The notes under the pieces: generated by a model
Told to the model about the DNA's origin: nothing
Databases searched by the model: none
What the model saw: only the letters and a program-made list of their open reading frames with translations
Position numbers and translations under genes: made by a program
Part shown: positions 24,013 through 32,040 of the stretch, piece by piece
Position numbering within the stretch: position 1 is the stretch's first letter
Layout of the letters: every line of letters starts with the position of its first letter
From: Hyphomonas atlantica corrig.
Lineage (GTDB): Bacteria; Pseudomonadota; Alphaproteobacteria; Caulobacterales; Hyphomonadaceae
Length of the DNA: 64,000 nucleotides
Assembly: GCF_000682715.1 (NCBI RefSeq)
Contig: NZ_AWFH01000005.1
Location: 1 to 64,000 of the forward strand
Direction: 5' to 3'

Positions 24013-25383
24013 GTGGAAACTCCGTCCAGACAACGCGCTGCCGTCATTCTAGCCGCTGGCAAGGGAACGCGGATGAAGTCCGATCTCCCGAAGGTAATGC
24101 ACAAGGTGGCCGGGCGCCCGATGGTCGATTGGTCGATCGCGCTTGCCCGGCAGGTGGGCTGCGAACGCATCGTGGTGATTGCCCATCCCTCTCAACAGGT
24201 GCTGATTGATCACGTTGGCCCACAGCTTGGCGAGCAGAGCATCGCATTTCAGGATCCGCCAATGGGAACCGGTCACGCCGTGCGGTGTGCCGAGGACGCG
24301 CTCGCCGGCTTTGATGGCGACCTGGTGGTTCTATATGGAGACAGCCCTCTTGTGCCGGCAACGGCCATCGAAAGCCTGTTCGACAGTCTCGCCAACAACG
24401 CTGCAATCGGCGTGCTGGGCTTCGATGCCGCGGAGCCGGGTCTGTACGGTCGTCTGATTACGTCTGGCGATGGTGATCTGGAGGCGATCGTTGAAGCGCG
24501 TGAGGCGACACCGGAGCAGCTTGATGTGACGCTTTGCAACTCCGGTGTCATGGCAGGCGACGCCGATACCATGTTGCGCCTTCTGCAAAGCGTGACGAAC
24601 GACAACGCCAAGGGTGAATACTATCTCACGGACCTTGTAGCCCTGGCGCGCGCAGACGGGAAAACCTGCAAGGCTGTGCGCTGCGAGGAGGAAGACCTGA
24701 TCGGTTGCGATTCAAAGGCCGATCTTGCGCAAGCAGAGGCGATTTTCCAATCGAGACGGCGCATTGAGGCAATGACAAGCGGCGTTTCACTGATCGCGCC
24801 GGACACGGTTTGGTTCTCTCATGATACGGTTCTTGAGCCAGATGTCATTGTCGAGCCGAACGTCGTCTTCGGGCCAGGTGTCAAGGTACAGTCAGGCGCC
24901 ACCATCCGGGCATTCAGCCATCTGGAGGGCGCCGAGGTCGGGCCAGGATGTTCTGTTGGGCCATATGCGCGTCTTCGCCCCGGCGCGATCCTGTCGAAAG
25001 ATGCGTTCGTTGGTAATTTCGTCGAAGTGAAAAACACGACGATGGGCGAGGGGGCGAAGGCCAGTCATTTGTCTTATCTGGGCGATGGCGAAGTCGGAGC
25101 GAACGTGAACATCGGCGCGGGCACGATCTTCTGCAATTACGATGGCTATCTGAAATACAAGACGACAATCGGCGACAACGCCTTCATTGGTTCCAACAGC
25201 GCGCTGGTCGCGCCGGTGAGCATTGGTCGCGGTGCCATTGTTGGTTCCGGCAGTGTAGTCACCGACGACGTGATGCCAGATGCTCTTGCATTAGGCCGCG
25301 CACGGCAGACGCAAAAAGAACACTGGGCAGGTGAGTTTCGCGCGCGAAAAGCGGCGGAAAAAGCAGAGAAGAAGAAGGGCTGA
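24013..25383 (+). CDS. glmU: Bifunctional GlmU (GlcNAc-1-P uridyltransferase / GlcN-1-P acetyltransferase)
   Basis: I choose the GTG at 24013, with GAGAGG 9 nt upstream, giving 456 residues, the usual GlmU length. The N-terminal uridyltransferase domain has LAAGKGTRMKSDLPKVMH and YGDSPLV; the C-terminal part is a left-handed beta-helix with hexapeptide repeats, a NFVEVKN motif and the acetyltransferase NYDGYLKYKT region. It makes UDP-GlcNAc for peptidoglycan and lipid A. The next gene, rpiA, starts 5 nt after the stop. Confidence 0.95.
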   Translation: METPSRQRAAVILAAGKGTRMKSDLPKVMHKVAGRPMVDWSIALARQVGCERIVVIAHPSQQVLIDHVGPQLGEQSIAFQDPPMGTGHAVRCAEDALAGFDGDLVVLYGDSPLVPATAIESLFDSLANNAAIGVLGFDAAEPGLYGRLITSGDGDLEAIVEAREATPEQLDVTLCNSGVMAGDADTMLRLLQSVTNDNAKGEYYLTDLVALARADGKTCKAVRCEEEDLIGCDSKADLAQAEAIFQSRRRIEAMTSGVSLIAPDTVWFSHDTVLEPDVIVEPNVVFGPGVKVQSGATIRAFSHLEGAEVGPGCSVGPYARLRPGAILSKDAFVGNFVEVKNTTMGEGAKASHLSYLGDGEVGANVNIGAGTIFCNYDGYLKYKTTIGDNAFIGSNSALVAPVSIGRGAIVGSGSVVTDDVMPDALALGRARQTQKEHWAGEFRARKAAEKAEKKKG

Positions 25384-25388
25384 GGCTG

Positions 25389-26090
25389 ATGGCGAACGAA
25401 AAGGAAAAGGAGAACGCCGCGCTCGCAGCGATGGAGTTCGTTGAAGACGGCATGACCATCGGGCTGGGCACGGGCTCCACTGCAAAGTTCTTTGTTGAGC
25501 TGCTGGCCGAAGAAGTGGCCGATGGCCTTGTTGTGCGGTGTATCGAAACCAGCGAACAGACGCGGCGACTGGCCAGCAGCCTGGGTGTGCCGCTGATCCC
25601 GTTCGAACAGGTTGAGCGCATTCATCTGACCGTCGACGGCGCAGATGAGGTCGACGAGCAGGGGCAGTTGATCAAGGGGGGCGGCGCGGCCTTGCTGCGC
25701 GAGAAAATCATTGCAAATGCCAGCGATCACATGGTGGTGATCGCGGACCCATCAAAGCAGGTCGAGCGTCTCGGAAAGTTTCCCTTGCCGGTAGAGGTCA
25801 CACCGTTCGGTTATACGATCACGGCAAAGCTGGTTTATGATGTGCTTGCCGCGTCGGGAATTGATCGTCCACGCGTCGAGTTGCGCTCACTTTCCAACGG
25901 TGAGCTGGTGGTAACGGATGGGGGCAATCACATTCTCGATTGCCATTGCGGCCGCATTCCTGACGCCGAAGCGCTCGCTGCGCGCTTGTCCAATGTGCCG
26001 GGTGTCGTGGAGCACGGTTTGTTCATCGGGCTGGCTCGCACAGTGATTATCGGCAATGAGAATGGTGCGACGGTGTTTGAATTCTCCTGA
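25389..26090 (+). CDS. rpiA: Ribose-5-phosphate isomerase A
   Basis: 233 residues with all RpiA signatures: GLGTGSTAKFFVELL at about 26-40, TVDGADEVDEQGQLIKGGGAALLREKI with the catalytic Asp and Glu, and VTDGGNHILDC. It interconverts ribose 5-phosphate and ribulose 5-phosphate in the pentose phosphate pathway. It is closely spaced after glmU (5 nt) and followed by gor after 49 nt, so the three may share a transcript. Gor uses NADPH that the same pathway can supply. Confidence 0.96.
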   Translation: MANEKEKENAALAAMEFVEDGMTIGLGTGSTAKFFVELLAEEVADGLVVRCIETSEQTRRLASSLGVPLIPFEQVERIHLTVDGADEVDEQGQLIKGGGAALLREKIIANASDHMVVIADPSKQVERLGKFPLPVEVTPFGYTITAKLVYDVLAASGIDRPRVELRSLSNGELVVTDGGNHILDCHCGRIPDAEALAARLSNVPGVVEHGLFIGLARTVIIGNENGATVFEFS

Positions 26091-26139
26091 TGGCGCCTCA
26101 TATGGGGTGCGAAACCAGTAAAGATTCAAGGACACCTTC

Positions 26140-27540
26140 ATGACTGACGCGACCTATGACTTCGACCTGTTCGTAATTGGTGGAGGATCAGGCGGCGTAC
26201 GCGCAGGCAGGCTGGCCGCGTTGAGCGGCGCCAAGGTGGGCCTCGCGGAAGAATATCGCATGGGCGGAACCTGCGTCATCCGCGGCTGTGTGCCAAAGAA
26301 GTTCATGGTCTATGCCAGCAAGTACGGCAAAGACATCAAGAAGGCTGAAGGCTATGGCTGGTCGACCGGTGAGGTCTCCTATGATCACACAAAATTTGCC
26401 ACGGCCATGCACGCTGAGGTCGATCGCCTGTCTGGCATCTATTTCCGCAATCTGAAGAATTCTGGTGTCGAGATCTTCGAGGATCGCGCGGAGTTTGTCG
26501 ACAAGCACACGCTGCGGCTGAAGAACAGCGGCAAGACCGTAACGGCAAAAAAGATCCTTGTTGCTGTTGGTGGCCGTCCGTGGCGTCCTTCCGAGGATGA
26601 GTTGCCGGGTGTTGAGCATACGATCACATCTGACGAGATTTTCCATCTGGATGAACTGCCAAAGCATCTGGTGATCGCAGGTGGCGGTTATATCGCAGTC
26701 GAGTTTGCCCACGTCTTTGCCGGTCTTGGTGTGCCAACCTGCCTGGTCTATCGCGGCGAAGAAGTGCTGCGCGGGTTTGATGCCGATGTACGTACAGAAG
26801 TTCACGAGGGCCTCAAAGAGGCGGGCGTCCAGGTGATAACTGGTACCGTGTTCGAGGTGATTGAGAAGCGCGAGGGGGCGGACCTGCCGCTGCACCTGAC
26901 CCTGAAAAATGGGCATAGCATCGACTGCGACGTGATCATGATGGGAGTTGGTCGCCGTCCGAACACGGAAGGACTTGGCTGTGAGAATGCTGGTGTGGAC
27001 GTGAACGAAAAAGGCGCGATCCCGGTTGATGAATGGTCAAAGACAAATGTCGACAATATCTGGGCAGTTGGCGACGTTACGGATCGTGTTGCCCTGACGC
27101 CCGTAGCCATTCGCGAAGGGCACGCTTTCGCTGAGACGGAGTTCTATGACAAGCCCTGGCACTTCGACCACACGGACATTCCGACGGCTGTGTTCACTCA
27201 GCCAGAGGTCGGTACAGTCGGCATGACTGAAGCCGATGCCCGCAAGGAGTTTGGCGAGATCGACATCTACAAGACCAAGTTCAAGCCGATGAAGAATGCG
27301 CTGAATGGGGACCAAACGCGAACCCTTATGAAGCTGGTGGTGCGTGCATCCGATGAGAAGGTGCTTGGCGTTCACATCGTGGGCGAGGATGCGGCGGAGA
27401 TGATCCAGATCGCGGGCATTGCGGTGAAAATGGGGGCAACCAAGCCTGACTTCGACCGGACCTGTGCGCTGCACCCATCCTCGGCAGAGGAGCTTGTCAC
27501 GATGCGCCAGAAATGGGTACCGGATGTTCAGGAGGTCTAG
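26140..27540 (+). CDS. gor: Glutathione-disulfide reductase
   Basis: 466-residue flavoprotein disulfide reductase. The FAD-binding VIGGGSGGV is at residues 12-20, the redox-active pair Cys45 and Cys50 in GGTCVIRGCVPKK, and the NADPH domain at IAGGGYIAVEFA. The interface CALHPSSAEE carries the catalytic His-Glu. The VIRGC and HPSSAEE motifs favour glutathione reductase over lipoamide dehydrogenase. It keeps cytoplasmic glutathione reduced. Its stop codon is part of a hairpin shared with the convergent gene. Confidence 0.94.
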   Translation: MTDATYDFDLFVIGGGSGGVRAGRLAALSGAKVGLAEEYRMGGTCVIRGCVPKKFMVYASKYGKDIKKAEGYGWSTGEVSYDHTKFATAMHAEVDRLSGIYFRNLKNSGVEIFEDRAEFVDKHTLRLKNSGKTVTAKKILVAVGGRPWRPSEDELPGVEHTITSDEIFHLDELPKHLVIAGGGYIAVEFAHVFAGLGVPTCLVYRGEEVLRGFDADVRTEVHEGLKEAGVQVITGTVFEVIEKREGADLPLHLTLKNGHSIDCDVIMMGVGRRPNTEGLGCENAGVDVNEKGAIPVDEWSKTNVDNIWAVGDVTDRVALTPVAIREGHAFAETEFYDKPWHFDHTDIPTAVFTQPEVGTVGMTEADARKEFGEIDIYKTKFKPMKNALNGDQTRTLMKLVVRASDEKVLGVHIVGEDAAEMIQIAGIAVKMGATKPDFDRTCALHPSSAEELVTMRQKWVPDVQEV

Positions 27541-27566
27541 GCGTCCATGATCGCGCCTGACGCCTA
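27538..27566. terminator. Hairpin containing the stop codons of both convergent genes
   Basis: TAGGCGTC (27538-27545) and GACGCCTA (27559-27566) pair perfectly over 8 bp with a 13-nt loop. The first three bases are the TAG of gor; the last three are the reverse complement of the TAG of the caspase-like gene. It can form on either transcript. There is no T-run, so it may protect 3' ends rather than terminate. Confidence 0.45.
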
Positions 27567-29135
27567 ATCTTCAAGTAGGATATAGGCGTCGGACTTCGCA
27601 TCGAACGCGTGCACCTGATCTGAATCACAGACCAGCATGGAGAGCCCGTTGCGGCGGGCATCCAGTACGCCAAGGCGCTTGCAGGATGTTTCAATCGCGA
27701 TCGGCTCATCGCCTCCGGCGAGTTTTACTTCGCATGCAGTCAGCCGTCCCCAGCGGGACCAGAAGCCGCATGTGAGCGTATCTACGGTGCCGTCATCGTC
27801 AAAATCGAACTGAAGCGATTGCATCTCGGATGCGTCATCATTGTCCTCGAACATGCTGGACCGTAGTTCGGAGACGGCGGCGGCCTCGCGTTTGAACGTT
27901 TTCAGTACGAGCTCAGGTTTGTCGCCTTTCAGTGAGTATAAGTGGATGTCCTGCTTGAAGTCTTCCGTATTCTGGCTTTCGTTGAGTGAGACGAAGCGCG
28001 CCACCCAGCGCCCTTCATGGAGCTCAGCCGTTGGCGGATCCCACGCGTAGATGTCTTCAATCTCGCTCACGAGGAAGTGCCCGCTGCCCATGTCCGCCAC
28101 AAAGTAGTATTTTGCCGGGCAGCAATTGCCGCCATCATGCACCGAAATCACGGCATCCAACGTGCCGTCAGCGTTAAAGTCTTTGAGTAACTCCACTTTT
28201 GGCGCGCCATAACCGAATTCGTGGATGGTGTATTCGAGTCCGTTCACAGTTGCCTTGAGAACTGCATTCTCCTGGAACAAAGAATACTCAGTGTCTTCCG
28301 TAAACCAGTAATCGGCCTTTCGAGTTGGTTCGTTGGGTTCGCCGCTGTGCGCAGGGGACGAGGTGCAACCCGCAAAGCAAAGCCCTCGCGGCAGCTTGCC
28401 GGGTGCCATGAACGGGCGGCTCGAAGACTTGCGTTTGTCGGAGACTTCGGCGAGCGCCTGATAGAATGCCACGACGGCGTCTTGTCCCGGTCTTCGAATT
28501 TCTTCCGCCAACGTATTTGCAAAGAGGCCGTCATCGGGTGTGGTTTCGCCCGCTGCTGTGGCGAAGGCTACAAGCATGCCCGGACGCTGCGATACGCGGG
28601 TCATGCCCTTGTCTGCAATGGATTTGGAGAAAGCGAACTTCAATTCATTGCGGCAGGCATCCGACACAACAAAGACAGCCTTCGCCTGCGTGGATTGGAG
28701 ACTGGAAAGAACATCTTCCAATTCGACGCCTTTGCGGAAAATATGGCTCGCCGCCGTGATGCTCTCTCTGGCAGGGATCAGGTAATTGCGAGCCTCACGA
28801 TCTTCATAGGCCGCCGCGCCGTGGCCCGAATAGTAGAAGAATGCGATCACTTCGTGCCCAGCGTCAGCCTCTTCGGAGATGCGAGCTTCGAACGCATCGA
28901 AGGCGTCTTCCATTCCGTCTTCATCCAGATCAAAGCCGGGCATGGTCTCGAAGCCGACATCGATGAGTGCCGCTTCCATCGTACGAACGTCTTGGTGCGT
29001 GTTGGTCAGCGCGCCGACTTCCGGGGGATAATCCTGATTTCCGATCAGGAGCGCGATGCGTTTCTCATCCGCCAGCGCCTGACAAGCGAGCACCGCACAG
29101 AAGAGCAGGGCGAAACAGTATCTGAACATGGACAT
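27564..29135 (-). CDS. Exported caspase-like (C14 family) protease
   Basis: A signal peptide (MSMFRYCFALLFCAVLACQALA) precedes a caspase-fold domain at about 24-255: RIALLIGNQDYP, the catalytic His105 in YYSGHGA and the catalytic Cys161 in SDACRN. Both active residues are present. The C-terminal half (about 270-523) has two acidic loops, FNADGTLDAV and FDDDGTVDTL, of the calcium-binding DxDxDG kind seen in EF-hand or FG-GAP proteins, and a CC pair. Bacterial caspase-like proteins range from defence effectors to developmental or cell-wall proteases; export argues for a periplasmic role. It follows the TIR-ParA gene by 62 nt on the same strand. Confidence 0.9.
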   Translation of the reverse strand: MSMFRYCFALLFCAVLACQALADEKRIALLIGNQDYPPEVGALTNTHQDVRTMEAALIDVGFETMPGFDLDEDGMEDAFDAFEARISEEADAGHEVIAFFYYSGHGAAAYEDREARNYLIPARESITAASHIFRKGVELEDVLSSLQSTQAKAVFVVSDACRNELKFAFSKSIADKGMTRVSQRPGMLVAFATAAGETTPDDGLFANTLAEEIRRPGQDAVVAFYQALAEVSDKRKSSSRPFMAPGKLPRGLCFAGCTSSPAHSGEPNEPTRKADYWFTEDTEYSLFQENAVLKATVNGLEYTIHEFGYGAPKVELLKDFNADGTLDAVISVHDGGNCCPAKYYFVADMGSGHFLVSEIEDIYAWDPPTAELHEGRWVARFVSLNESQNTEDFKQDIHLYSLKGDKPELVLKTFKREAAAVSELRSSMFEDNDDASEMQSLQFDFDDDGTVDTLTCGFWSRWGRLTACEVKLAGGDEPIAIETSCKRLGVLDARRNGLSMLVCDSDQVHAFDAKSDAYILLED

Positions 29136-29175
29136 TGTGCGTGTCCCCTATATCCACCTGCCGAGATACTAGGGG

Positions 29176-29192
29176 GACACCGCCAAGGTGTC
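29176..29192 (-). repeat. Hairpin between the TIR-ParA and caspase-like genes
   Basis: GACACC and GGTGTC pair perfectly around a 5-nt loop in the 62-nt gap. It has no adjacent T-run on the minus strand. It might attenuate read-through or mark an mRNA processing site between the two genes. Confidence 0.4.
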
Positions 29193-29197
29193 ACGCA

Positions 29198-30499
29198 TCA
29201 AGCGTCTTCGAGGAGTAGTTTCAGCTCAAGCGCGACCGCCTTCAGGCTCTCGCGGATGGGTTTTAGTCCGCCGCCACGTCCGGAATGGATGGTCAGCTGT
29301 TTCCAGGCCGGTTGGCCTTCCTGAGGCGCCTTGACCTGGAGGTGTCCGGATCGGGGCAGGGCGGCCCGCATCAGGGCCCTCGCAAGATCGAACCCTGCCT
29401 TCGCATTATATGTGCCATTGCGCGCGTCCGCCTCGAAGGAGGATTGCTCAGAGCGGCCTACTGCGTTGAACAATACAGATAAGTCGGGTCGCTTGTCCGC
29501 CGGAATCTGCTCCTTGATGACCTGATTGAGCAGGCGCACGCCGCGCAGGGAATAGATGTCGGCATGCATGGGCGCCAGAACGCGGTCAGCGGCCTCAAGC
29601 GCGCACCGCGTCAGGAAGGTTGCGTTCGGGTTCGTATCGAAGACGATCAAATCATAGTCGCTGCGATAGCGTTCGATCGATTGAAGGAAATGTTCCTTGA
29701 TCATTTCCAGCGCGGTTGGGTCTGAAGCAAATGCGTATTTCGAAATCTCAAACTGTCCTGAGACGAGATCCAGCCGCCCGCCGGGACTGCCTTCCCCCAT
29801 GAGTTCATGCACGATTTTCTCTCGCCGGGTAGGGGCAAACGGATCGGTCGACAGAGTAAGCCAGGAATCTGCGGGACTGGAGGCGTCCCGGGCGTGGAGC
29901 CGGGACTTTTCAAACAAGGATATGACCGAACGATCTTCGGCGGCGCTGGAGTCCGCAACGTCCATTTCGAAAAATGTCTGGGTGAGATTATATTGCGGGT
30001 CGAGATCAATCAGCAGGATACGGCCGCCTAGCGCGCCCTGCCATGCGCCAAAGACCTGGCTGGTGACAGTGGTTTTGCCCACGCCGCCCTTCAGATTCAT
30101 CACGGCAACGACAGGGCATTTCTTCTTGTAGGCCTGCTTGGTTTCGGCAACGAGTTGTTTCAACCCGTCCGGCGTCGTTGAAGACAGGCGCAGATGGGGG
30201 AGGACTTCGTGTTTGAAAAATCCGTTGAGACGCGCCTTGTCAATCTGGTACGGAATGAGCTTGAGGCCACGCGCCTTTGCCCGCTCAACATCCTGCTTTA
30301 CCGCCTTGGACCGCACCGACGACGCGGACACCAGAACGATCATGGCGAAAGCGTCGTCAATGGATTGATTGGCGGTTTCGCGTGACCCGCCATCATTCGG
30401 CACGTACCAATCGGGGATGGAGGCAGCGCGCAGTGCTTCGTGCAGCTCGAGCAGCGCGTCGAAGTCTTTCGCGGAGTGGCTGATGAAGACGTGCGACAT
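29198..30499 (-). CDS. TIR domain fused to ParA-type ATPase
   Basis: Residues 1-120 form a TIR_2-type domain: HVFISHSAKDFDALLELHEAL in strand A/helix A, IPDWYVPNDGG, a SIDDAFAMIVLVSAS core, and SVRSKAVKQDVERAKARGLKLIPY. At the position where the family usually has the NADase Glu (REVERA-like) there is Asp70. Residues 125-433 are a ParA/MinD-like ATPase with deviant Walker A KGGVGKTT at 137-144, LLIDLDPQYNLTQTF, and DLIVFDTNPNATFLTRCALEAAD. No ParB or parS is evident nearby. The combination suggests a sensor/effector in a stress or anti-phage system rather than chromosome partition; this is an inference. Confidence 0.92.
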   Translation of the reverse strand: MSHVFISHSAKDFDALLELHEALRAASIPDWYVPNDGGSRETANQSIDDAFAMIVLVSASSVRSKAVKQDVERAKARGLKLIPYQIDKARLNGFFKHEVLPHLRLSSTTPDGLKQLVAETKQAYKKKCPVVAVMNLKGGVGKTTVTSQVFGAWQGALGGRILLIDLDPQYNLTQTFFEMDVADSSAAEDRSVISLFEKSRLHARDASSPADSWLTLSTDPFAPTRREKIVHELMGEGSPGGRLDLVSGQFEISKYAFASDPTALEMIKEHFLQSIERYRSDYDLIVFDTNPNATFLTRCALEAADRVLAPMHADIYSLRGVRLLNQVIKEQIPADKRPDLSVLFNAVGRSEQSSFEADARNGTYNAKAGFDLARALMRAALPRSGHLQVKAPQEGQPAWKQLTIHSGRGGGLKPIRESLKAVALELKLLLEDA

Positions 30500-30651
30500 G
30501 ATGGGGCGGGTGATCCTATGGTGACGACGAGCCTGCAGAATTACTAAAGGGCCAAATCATGATTCCGCCAGCAATCTGCTGTGAAATTATGGTGAAACTT
30601 GAGCGACTGCCTGCCATGTGATTAATGCGGCTCACGATTGGAGTATTTAAG

Positions 30652-32028
30652 ATGACCTGGACCCCCTCAGACTGGCGCCAACTGCCAGCAAAGCATATTC
30701 CGGAAGACTATCCGGATTCTGCTGCGCTCGCTGCAGTAGAGGAAAAGCTGAAAAGCTTTCCGCCGCTGGTCTTCGCAGGCGAGGCCCGTCGTCTGAAACA
30801 ACGCCTTGGTGAAGTCGCTGCCGGTGAGGCCTTCCTGCTGCAAGGCGGCGATTGTGCCGAAAGCTTCAAGGAGTTCCATCCGGACAATATCCGCGACACT
30901 TTCCGCGTGATCCTGCAAATGGCGGTAGTCCTGACTTTCGCGGCGTCAAAGCCGGTGGTGAAAGTCGGCCGTATTGCTGGCCAGTTTGGTAAGCCTCGTT
31001 CTTCTCCCGTTGAGACGATTGACGGTGTGACGCTGCCTTCCTATCGCGGTGACAATATCAACGGCATGGATTTCACGCCGGAAAGCCGTTTGCCGGACCC
31101 GGAGCGCCTCACGCAGGCTTATTCTCAGTCCGCAGCGACGCTGAACCTGCTGCGTGCATTCAGCCAAGGCGGCTATGCTAACCTCGCGAACGTGCACCGC
31201 TGGATGCTTGGCTTCGTAGACCGTAGCCCACAAGGCGCGCGCTATGAGCAACTGGCTGATCAGATTTCCAAGTCGCTTGACTTCATGAAGGCCTGTGGCG
31301 TTACGCCGGACAGCGTGCCGCAAATGGCGCAGGTCGAGTTCTATACAAGCCATGAAGCGCTTCTGCTGGGCTATGAAGAGGCTCTCACCCGCATCGATTC
31401 CACCTCAGGCGAGTGGTATGACACGTCGGCACACATGCTGTGGATTGGTCACCGCACCCGTCAGGTCGACCATGCGCATGTCAATTTCTGCAAAGGCGTT
31501 CGCAATCCGATCGGCATCAAATGCGGACCAGGGCTTGAGACGGATGAATTGCTACGCCTGATCGATACGCTCAATCCGAATGACGAGGCAGGCCGGATCA
31601 CGCTGATCTCCCGTTTCGGATCGGATGGTGTGGCGCAGGGCCTGCCGCCGCTGGTACGCGCTGTGAAGCAGAGTGGCCGAACAGTCGTCTGGTCTTGTGA
31701 TCCGATGCACGGCAACACGCTGAAGACGGATAGCGGCTTCAAGACCCGTCCAGTTGACCGCATTCTTTCGGAAGTGCGCCAGTTCGTGGACGTGCTGTCG
31801 GCCGAAGGCTGCTATCCGGGCGGCGTGCATTTCGAAATGACCGGCCAGAACGTAACCGAATGTATCGGCGGCGCTCAGGCCATTTCGGAAGAGGACCTGT
31901 CATCTCGTTACCACACTCACTGCGATCCTCGCCTGAATGGCGAGCAGGCTCTTGAACTGGCCTTCATGATCGCAGAGAAGCTGCAGTCCGTGGGCGCAAG
32001 TGGCACCCCGGCGCTGAAAGCGGGATAA
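30652..32028 (+). CDS. Class II 3-deoxy-7-phosphoheptulonate (DAHP) synthase
   Basis: The start at 30652 has GGAG 8 nt upstream, giving 458 residues. Class II signatures are present: [10 protein letters not shown] with the metal-binding Cys, [12 protein letters not shown], the WIGHRTRQ region, IKCGPG, CDPMHGN with the metal His, [15 protein letters not shown] with the metal Glu, and HTHCDPRLN with the metal Asp. It makes DAHP from PEP and erythrose 4-phosphate, the first step to aromatic amino acids. Pathway feedback cannot be read from sequence. A MATE gene follows after 12 nt. Confidence 0.95.
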   Translation: MTWTPSDWRQLPAKHIPEDYPDSAALAAVEEKLKSFPPLVFAGEARRLKQRLGEVAAGEAFLLQGGDCAESFKEFHPDNIRDTFRVILQMAVVLTFAASKPVVKVGRIAGQFGKPRSSPVETIDGVTLPSYRGDNINGMDFTPESRLPDPERLTQAYSQSAATLNLLRAFSQGGYANLANVHRWMLGFVDRSPQGARYEQLADQISKSLDFMKACGVTPDSVPQMAQVEFYTSHEALLLGYEEALTRIDSTSGEWYDTSAHMLWIGHRTRQVDHAHVNFCKGVRNPIGIKCGPGLETDELLRLIDTLNPNDEAGRITLISRFGSDGVAQGLPPLVRAVKQSGRTVVWSCDPMHGNTLKTDSGFKTRPVDRILSEVRQFVDVLSAEGCYPGGVHFEMTGQNVTECIGGAQAISEEDLSSRYHTHCDPRLNGEQALELAFMIAEKLQSVGASGTPALKAG

Positions 32029-32040
32029 AGAGACAGTTCC

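Noticed and set aside
28221-29324. A long plus-strand open frame of 367 codons opposite the caspase-like gene
   Set aside because: It is the antisense of the protease gene; its translation has no family features, while the minus strand has signal peptide and catalytic motifs.
27564-30499. Interpretation as a chromosome partition locus because of the ParA-like domain
   Set aside because: No ParB gene or parS-like inverted repeats are visible, and the ATPase carries an N-terminal TIR domain.
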